Part shown: positions 59,772 through 64,000 of the stretch, in pieces
Layout: each line of letters opens with the position of its first letter
Numbering within the stretch: position 1 is the stretch's first letter
NCBI RefSeq assembly: GCF_000024365.1
Contig: NC_013235.1
Coordinates: forward strand, 558,001-622,000
Reading direction: 5' to 3'
DNA: 64,000 bases
Source: Nakamurella multipartita DSM 44233
GTDB lineage: Bacteria; Actinomycetota; Actinomycetes; Mycobacteriales; Nakamurellaceae
Program-made: the position numbers and the translations under genes
Notes under the pieces: model-generated
What the model saw: only the letters and a program-made list of their open reading frames with translations
What the model was told of the DNA's origin: nothing
Database searches by the model: none

Positions 59772-60983
59772 TCAGCGCTTGAGGCCGACCGAGGCCAGCG
59801 CGCCGAGCACCATCAGCGTCATCGTGCCGACCACCGCGGTCAGCAGTGAGGCCGACCAGGCCCCGGTGGAGTCGCGCAGGACGCCCAGCACGGTCGGCCC
59901 GAGGCAGGCCACGCAGTACCCGCCGGTCTGCACGACCGAGGAGAGCTGCCGGTTCTCCCGCAGCGAGCGGGCCCGCCAGACGACGACCGTGAAGATGGTG
60001 ACGAACCCGCCGCCCTGGGCAATGCCGCTGGCCGCGCTCCAGACCGCCCACAGCTCGGGCGCGAGGAGCAGCCCGAGCGGCAGCGCCGTCCACAGCACGC
60101 CGTTGACCAGGAACGCGACCAGCGGCCCGCCCATCCGGTTGATGATCACCGGCGCCCCGAACGCGCCGATCAGCGCGGCGATCTGGAAGATCGACGAGGC
60201 CGCGCCGGCCTCGCCCCGGGTCATCCCGACCTGGTCGCCGAGCACCGTCGGCAGCCACGCGGTCAGCCCGTAGTAGGCGTAGGCCTGGCCGGCGAAGGCG
60301 CCGGTGAGCAGCCAGGTGGAGGGCCGGCGGAGCACCGAGACCCGCGGGACGCTTTCCCGGGGCCGGTCCGGCTGGGCGGGGGTCGGTCGGGCGGCCGCGG
60401 CGGCCCTCCGGCGCCGGGCCCGGGCGGTCAGCGGGACCCAGACGACCGCGGCCAGCACCGGGACCACCGCGCCGGCGGCCAGGGCGACCTGCCAGCCGAA
60501 GGCGACCGCCAGGGGCCCGCTCACCGCCAGCGCCACCATCGACCCCACGTTGAGCGCCGCCGTGTAGGCGCCGGTCATCTGGGCGACGCGGGTGCGGAAG
60601 TCACGGCCGACGATCAGCGGCCCGAGCACGTTGCCGACGGTGATGGCCAGGCCGATCAGCAGGGTGCCGACGAACGCCGCCGGCACCGCCCCGGCCGAGC
60701 GGACCAGGATGCCGATGAAGATCACCAGCAGGGTGGCCAGCACCGCGATCTCAATGCCCAGCCGGCCGATCAGCCCGGACGCCGCCGGGGAGGCGAGCCC
60801 GAAGCACAGCACCGGCAGGCTGGTCAGGAGCCCGACGGTGCCGGCGGTCATGCCCAGGTCGGTCTGCAGATCCACGGCGACCGCCGAGATGGCGACCAGC
60901 GGGCCTCGCAGGTTCAACGCGAGCAGCACCAGGCCGACCGTCGCGCCGACCCGCGAAGGGGCCGGGGTGTGCGGCTCGGACAC
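59772..60983 (-). CDS. MFS transporter (CynX/NimT-like)
   Basis: A 403-residue transporter with about 12 hydrophobic segments. The first helix (GLVLLALNLRGPLVAISAVAV) has the NLR motif typical of the cyanate/nitroimidazole (CynX/NimT) branch. A basic loop (RARRRRAAAAA) divides the two halves. The GTG at 60983 has AAGGAGG ten bases upstream; a longer frame from 61118 is rejected because it overlaps the divergent gene's leader. The substrate is unknown. The stop touches that of glsA (convergent). Confidence 0.9.
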   Translation of the reverse strand: MSEPHTPAPSRVGATVGLVLLALNLRGPLVAISAVAVDLQTDLGMTAGTVGLLTSLPVLCFGLASPAASGLIGRLGIEIAVLATLLVIFIGILVRSAGAVPAAFVGTLLIGLAITVGNVLGPLIVGRDFRTRVAQMTGAYTAALNVGSMVALAVSGPLAVAFGWQVALAAGAVVPVLAAVVWVPLTARARRRRAAAAARPTPAQPDRPRESVPRVSVLRRPSTWLLTGAFAGQAYAYYGLTAWLPTVLGDQVGMTRGEAGAASSIFQIAALIGAFGAPVIINRMGGPLVAFLVNGVLWTALPLGLLLAPELWAVWSAASGIAQGGGFVTIFTVVVWRARSLRENRQLSSVVQTGGYCVACLGPTVLGVLRDSTGAWSASLLTAVVGTMTLMVLGALASVGLKR

Positions 60984-61120
60984 GTGCGCCGAACCTCCTT
61001 CGGGTGTGGGTCCCCCATCTTCGCTGCCCCGCTGGGGTGCCGCCGACCACCCAGCGTCCCCGAACCGCCCGATCCGGTCGTATCCACGCAGCGTCATCGC
61101 GGGCGAGCGACAATTCACCG

Positions 61121-62020
61121 ATGGCGACCTCTGAAGCGTCCCGCGACGAATCCGTGCAGACCGTCTCGACCGCTCGGGGCGAGGTGGACTGCGTGATCGT
61201 CGGTGCCGGTCCGCCGGTGCTGGTGGTGCACGGCTCCCCGGGCGGGCACGACGCCGGCCTGGCCATGGCCCGGTTCCTGGTCGCCGAGGGTCTGCGCGCG
61301 ATCGTGGTCGACCGGCCGGGGTATTTCGGGACGCCGCTCGGCTCCGGGGTCACCCCCGACGAGCAGGCCGAGCTGTACGCCGCCCTGTTCGATGCCCTGG
61401 GCCTGGCCGCCGCCGGCGTGCTGTGCTGGTCGGGTGGTGGGCCCTCGTCCTACCGGCTGGCCGCGCGCCATCCCGACCGGGTGCGCGCCCTGGTATCGGT
61501 CGCCGCGGTCAGCCACCGCTACCACTTCGACGGTGAGAAGGGCGCGGAGAAGGTGCTGATGGGCACCGGCCTGGGTCGCCGGATGCTGCAGCTGATGGCC
61601 GCCCACACTCCGGAGAAACTGGTCTCGGCCACCATCGCCGCCGAGGGGCACCTGAGCAAGGAGCATGTCGCCGAGCGGGTCGCGCAGATCATGGCCGACC
61701 CGGACAAGGAGCGCTTCACCCTCGAGCTGGCCGTGTCGGCCAACCACTCCGGGCCGCGCAAGGCCGGCTTCGACAACGACATGGACCAGTTCGCCCGGAT
61801 CGACTCGCTGGAGCTGGATCGGATCACCGCGCCCACGCTGGTGGTGTCCGGGACCGCCGACTCCGATGTCGATCCCGAGTTCAGCCGGTTCGCGGCCGCC
61901 CAGATTGCCGGGTCCGAGCTCGTGCACCTGGACGCGGGCACCCACCTGGCCTTCTGGGTGCACCCGGATTCCGGCCCGGTGCGCCGGCGGGCCGCCGAGT
62001 TGCTGCGGGCCGGCGGGTAG
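61121..62020 (+). CDS. Alpha/beta-hydrolase
   Basis: A 299-residue cytoplasmic hydrolase: oxyanion segment VLVVHGSPGGHDAG, VDRPGYFGTPLG, a nucleophile elbow CWSGGGPSSYRLAARHP, acid strand PTLVVSGTADSDVD and HLDAGTHLAFW histidine. The elbow reads W-S-G-G-G with Ser in the usual position. The substrate is not known; similar to carboxylesterases of the pimeloyl-ester carrier type. The ATG at 61121 is chosen over an upstream frame that reads antisense into the divergent promoter. Confidence 0.87.
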   Translation: MATSEASRDESVQTVSTARGEVDCVIVGAGPPVLVVHGSPGGHDAGLAMARFLVAEGLRAIVVDRPGYFGTPLGSGVTPDEQAELYAALFDALGLAAAGVLCWSGGGPSSYRLAARHPDRVRALVSVAAVSHRYHFDGEKGAEKVLMGTGLGRRMLQLMAAHTPEKLVSATIAAEGHLSKEHVAERVAQIMADPDKERFTLELAVSANHSGPRKAGFDNDMDQFARIDSLELDRITAPTLVVSGTADSDVDPEFSRFAAAQIAGSELVHLDAGTHLAFWVHPDSGPVRRRAAELLRAGG

Positions 62021-62033
62021 GTCCGTCGGGGAG

Positions 62034-62444
62034 TCAGGGCAACTGCTCGACGAGGGAATCGAGCACCGACTGCCAGTGTGCGCGCTGCCTGTCCCGCTCG
62101 TCCGGGTCGGCCAGGCGCTCCTGGTGGAAGCGGAGGACCGTTCGACCGTTGCGCCGGGACACCGTCACCTGCACCGTCGACTCGTGGTTCCAGTCCGGCG
62201 GTCGCCAGGTCAGCCGCACCCGGTCGTGCGGGTGGAAGCTGCGGACCTCACCCGTGGTCCCGGTGGCCGTCCGGTACGGGGCGCCGGCGGCCGACGGGAG
62301 CTGTACGTCGGCGCCGAGCCAGGTTCGGACGCCGGCATCGCTGACGAGCGTGTCCCAGACCTGTTCGAGGGGAACGGCCACGCTCCGGGAGACACCGATC
62401 TGGAAACCGGCGTCGCGGGTGAGGCCGACGGGTCGCGAGGTCAT
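62034..62444 (-). CDS. SRPBCC (AHSA1/START-like) domain protein
   Basis: A 136-residue single-domain protein: FQIGVSRSVAVPLEQVWDTL start, WLGADVQLP, GEVRSFHPHDRVRLTWRPPDW, TVLRFHQERLADPDERDRQ. This is the Bet v 1/AHSA1 hydrophobic-ligand fold. The ATG shares one base with the stop of the CGNR regulator (TGATG), showing translational coupling; CGNR-SRPBCC pairs recur in actinobacteria. The ligand is unknown. Confidence 0.88.
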   Translation of the reverse strand: MTSRPVGLTRDAGFQIGVSRSVAVPLEQVWDTLVSDAGVRTWLGADVQLPSAAGAPYRTATGTTGEVRSFHPHDRVRLTWRPPDWNHESTVQVTVSRRNGRTVLRFHQERLADPDERDRQRAHWQSVLDSLVEQLP

Positions 62445-63037
62445 CAATCGTCTCCGTCCGGTGGGGAGCTCTCTCGGGATCGGTAGTCGCGCACCTTGTG
62501 CCGGTTCCCGCATCGCTGCATGGAGCACCAGCGACGGGCACCCGGGCGGGACGTGTCCAGGAAAACCAACCGGCAATCGTCGGCGGCACATTCGCGCACC
62601 CGGTGGCCGTCGACGGCCAGCACGGTGATCGCGTCGCGGGCGATCGTGGACAGCACCGCGGGTGCGCCGGCGGGGGTGTGCCACCGGGACCCCCACAGGG
62701 GGATGAGCGGCGGGGCCGCGGCGATTCGTTCGATGGCCCGCGTGTCGCCGTCGGTGACCGCGATCCCGGCACTGGCGGCCCGGGTGGCGCGCCACAGTGC
62801 GTCCCGCAGGAGCCGCGCCGGCCCGAGGTCGGCCGGGCTCACCGCGACGTCCGTCCCGGCCAGGCCCAGCCGGCTCGCACCGATCCAGTGCCGCAGATCG
62901 TCGGGCTCGTGCAACCGGTCGAAGACGGCCAGCTCGCCGGGGCCGCCGGTCAGCAGGAATTCCAGGAACAACGCGCCGGGGTCGAACCGCCACGCCCCGC
63001 CGTGGCGAGGGGTGAGCACGATCCCGGGTCCGACCAT
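62444..63037 (-). CDS. CGNR zinc-finger transcriptional regulator
   Basis: A 197-residue protein with an N-terminal ABATE-type stress domain (FLEFLLTGGPGELAVFDRLH, LLRDALWRATRAA) and a C-terminal CGNR zinc finger: CAADDCRLVFLD then RWCSMQRCGNRHKVRDYR, with the four cysteines and CGNR intact. The ATG at 63037 lies six bases after a TATAGT -10 box, suggesting a leaderless transcript. It is coupled to the SRPBCC gene and divergent from tgt. Confidence 0.9.
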   Translation of the reverse strand: MVGPGIVLTPRHGGAWRFDPGALFLEFLLTGGPGELAVFDRLHEPDDLRHWIGASRLGLAGTDVAVSPADLGPARLLRDALWRATRAASAGIAVTDGDTRAIERIAAAPPLIPLWGSRWHTPAGAPAVLSTIARDAITVLAVDGHRVRECAADDCRLVFLDTSRPGARRWCSMQRCGNRHKVRDYRSRESSPPDGDD

Positions 63038-63043
63038 GACACC

Positions 63044-63057
63044 ACTATAACCGGTTA
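63044..63057 (-). promoter_or_regulatory. Promoter and palindrome of the CGNR gene
   Basis: On the minus strand TATAGT (63049-63044) is an excellent -10 hexamer six bases before the ATG, giving a leaderless mRNA. It overlaps the perfect palindrome TAACCGGTTA (63048-63057), a likely binding site, possibly for CGNR itself. Confidence 0.5.
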
Positions 63058-63094
63058 CAGGGGTCGATGGGCGGCGGGCTGGTTGGATCGGCCT

Positions 63095-64000
63095 GTGCAC
63101 AACGGTTCAGGGTTCGGGTTCGTGGTGGGCAGCCGGCTGCCCGACCGGCAGGGGCGGACCGGGGTGATCACCACCCCACACGGCACGATCCGCACGCCGG
63201 CCTTCGTCGCCGTCGGCACCAAGGCGACCGTGAAGTCGTTGCTGCCGGAGTCCGTCGCCCAGCTCGGCGCGCAGGCGGTGCTGGCCAACGCCTACCACCT
63301 GTACCTGCAACCCGGTCCCGACATCGTGGAAGCCGCCGGGGGTCTGGGCGCCTTCATGCACTGGCCGGGGCCGACATTCACCGACTCCGGTGGCTTCCAG
63401 GTGATGTCGCTGGGGGTCGGGTTCAAGAAGGTGCTGGCCATGAACACCGCCGGGCTGCAGTCCGACGACGTCATCGCCCCGGGCAAGAACCGGCTGGCCA
63501 CCGTGGACGAGGACGGGGTGACGTTCAAATCGCACCTGGACGGCTCGCTGCACCGGTTCTCACCGGAGATCTCGATGGGCATCCAGCACCAGTTGGGGGC
63601 GGACATCATCTTCGCCTTCGACGAGTGCACCACCCTGATGAACACCCGCGGCTACCAGGAACGCTCGGTCGTGCGCACCCACGAGTGGGCGGCCCGCTGC
63701 GTCGCCGAGCATCGCCGGCTGACCGACGAACGGGTCGGCCGCCCGTACCAGGCGCTGTTCGGGGTGGTGCAGGGCGCCCAGTACGAGGATCTGCGCCGGC
63801 AGGCGACCCGGGACCTGCTCACCCTCGGGTTCGACGGCTTCGGCATCGGTGGCGCGCTGGAGAAGGAGAACCTGGGCACCATCGTGCGCTGGGTCTGCGA
63901 GGAGCTGCCGGAGCATCTGCCCCGGCACCTGCTGGGCATCAGTGAACCCGACGACATGTTCACCGCGATCGAGAACGGCACGGACACCTTCGACTGCGTC
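63095..64000 (+). CDS. tgt: Queuine tRNA-ribosyltransferase, 3' end outside window
   Basis: The visible 302 codons run from GTG 63095 to the end of the window. The TIM-barrel base-exchange enzyme replaces guanine 34 in GUN-anticodon tRNAs. Characteristic segments: GVITTPHGTIRTPAFVAVGT, VLANAYHLYLQPG, FTDSGGFQVMSLG (catalytic Asp), FGVVQGAQYEDLR, GFGIGGALEKEN and DIIFAFDECTTL. The zinc site near the C terminus lies outside. Bacterial enzymes have about 375-430 residues, so some 80 or more remain. Confidence 0.94.
   Translation, partial: MHNGSGFGFVVGSRLPDRQGRTGVITTPHGTIRTPAFVAVGTKATVKSLLPESVAQLGAQAVLANAYHLYLQPGPDIVEAAGGLGAFMHWPGPTFTDSGGFQVMSLGVGFKKVLAMNTAGLQSDDVIAPGKNRLATVDEDGVTFKSHLDGSLHRFSPEISMGIQHQLGADIIFAFDECTTLMNTRGYQERSVVRTHEWAARCVAEHRRLTDERVGRPYQALFGVVQGAQYEDLRRQATRDLLTLGFDGFGIGGALEKENLGTIVRWVCEELPEHLPRHLLGISEPDDMFTAIENGTDTFDCV

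Overview
The window is high-GC DNA (about 70 % by eye) with many GTG starts, dense gene packing and actinobacterial hallmark genes: a tRNA-adenosine-deaminase-associated protein next to tadA, F420/FMN-type LLM oxidoreductases, a stand-alone LigD-type polymerase, a MoxR/VWA pair and an MT0933-like small protein. I infer an actinomycete, possibly Nakamurella-like; the genus is a guess that only a 16S or protein search could settle.

Layout. 1-9.3 kb: the 5' part of an AI-2E-type membrane protein, a secreted/anchored protein, an ABM-domain membrane protein, guanine deaminase (guaD), the large helicase HrpA and a lipoprotein hydrolase. 9.3-17 kb: a sugar-uptake operon read leftwards (LacI regulator; binding protein; two permeases; GH1 beta-glucosidase; Tat-exported glycoamylase-like/GH144-like glucanase) with LacI-type operators in front of the binding-protein gene. 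17-26.9 kb: an XdhC-like Rossmann protein, a hydrolase, a BrkB/YihY membrane protein, a YheO-type regulator translationally coupled to an aminotransferase with a double palindromic operator, a two-component system and an ABC-F ATPase. 27-33.6 kb: tyrosine catabolism (hppD, fahA, hmgA) with an AsnC/Lrp regulator and a P-loop-kinase/LLM fusion protein. 33.6-40.4 kb: tyrA, tadA with its partner, an LLM oxidoreductase, an alcohol dehydrogenase, and a DHA2 efflux pump divergent from its TetR regulator.

40.45-47.35 kb is accessory DNA in a tRNA-Ser(CGA) gene. A 70-bp exact copy of the tRNA 3' part recurs 5.1 kb downstream, delimiting an integrative element. It carries a truncated tyrosine recombinase, remnants that include a HEPN-type motif, and one intact large gene: a 733-residue protein with an Mrr/PD-(D/E)XK-like N terminus and a PIN-like C terminus, which is the best candidate for an undescribed (defence) system here. 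A second, mostly deleted relative of the same element lies in tandem and contains an ISL3-family insertion sequence.

47.4-64 kb returns to chromosomal-type genes: an NmrA-like reductase, a second NarL-type two-component system, a truncated aminoglycoside acetyltransferase overlapped by a GntR gene, a VOC protein, the VWA/MoxR pair, a LigD polymerase, an RluA-type pseudouridine synthase, glutaminase fused to STAS and cyclic-nucleotide-binding domains, an MFS transporter, a hydrolase, a CGNR regulator coupled to an SRPBCC protein, and the start of tgt.

Two copies (26.9 and 55.7 kb) of an exactly 184-bp palindromic repeat with 27-bp terminal inverted repeats sit between convergent genes and look like an unclassified MITE/REP-like family.
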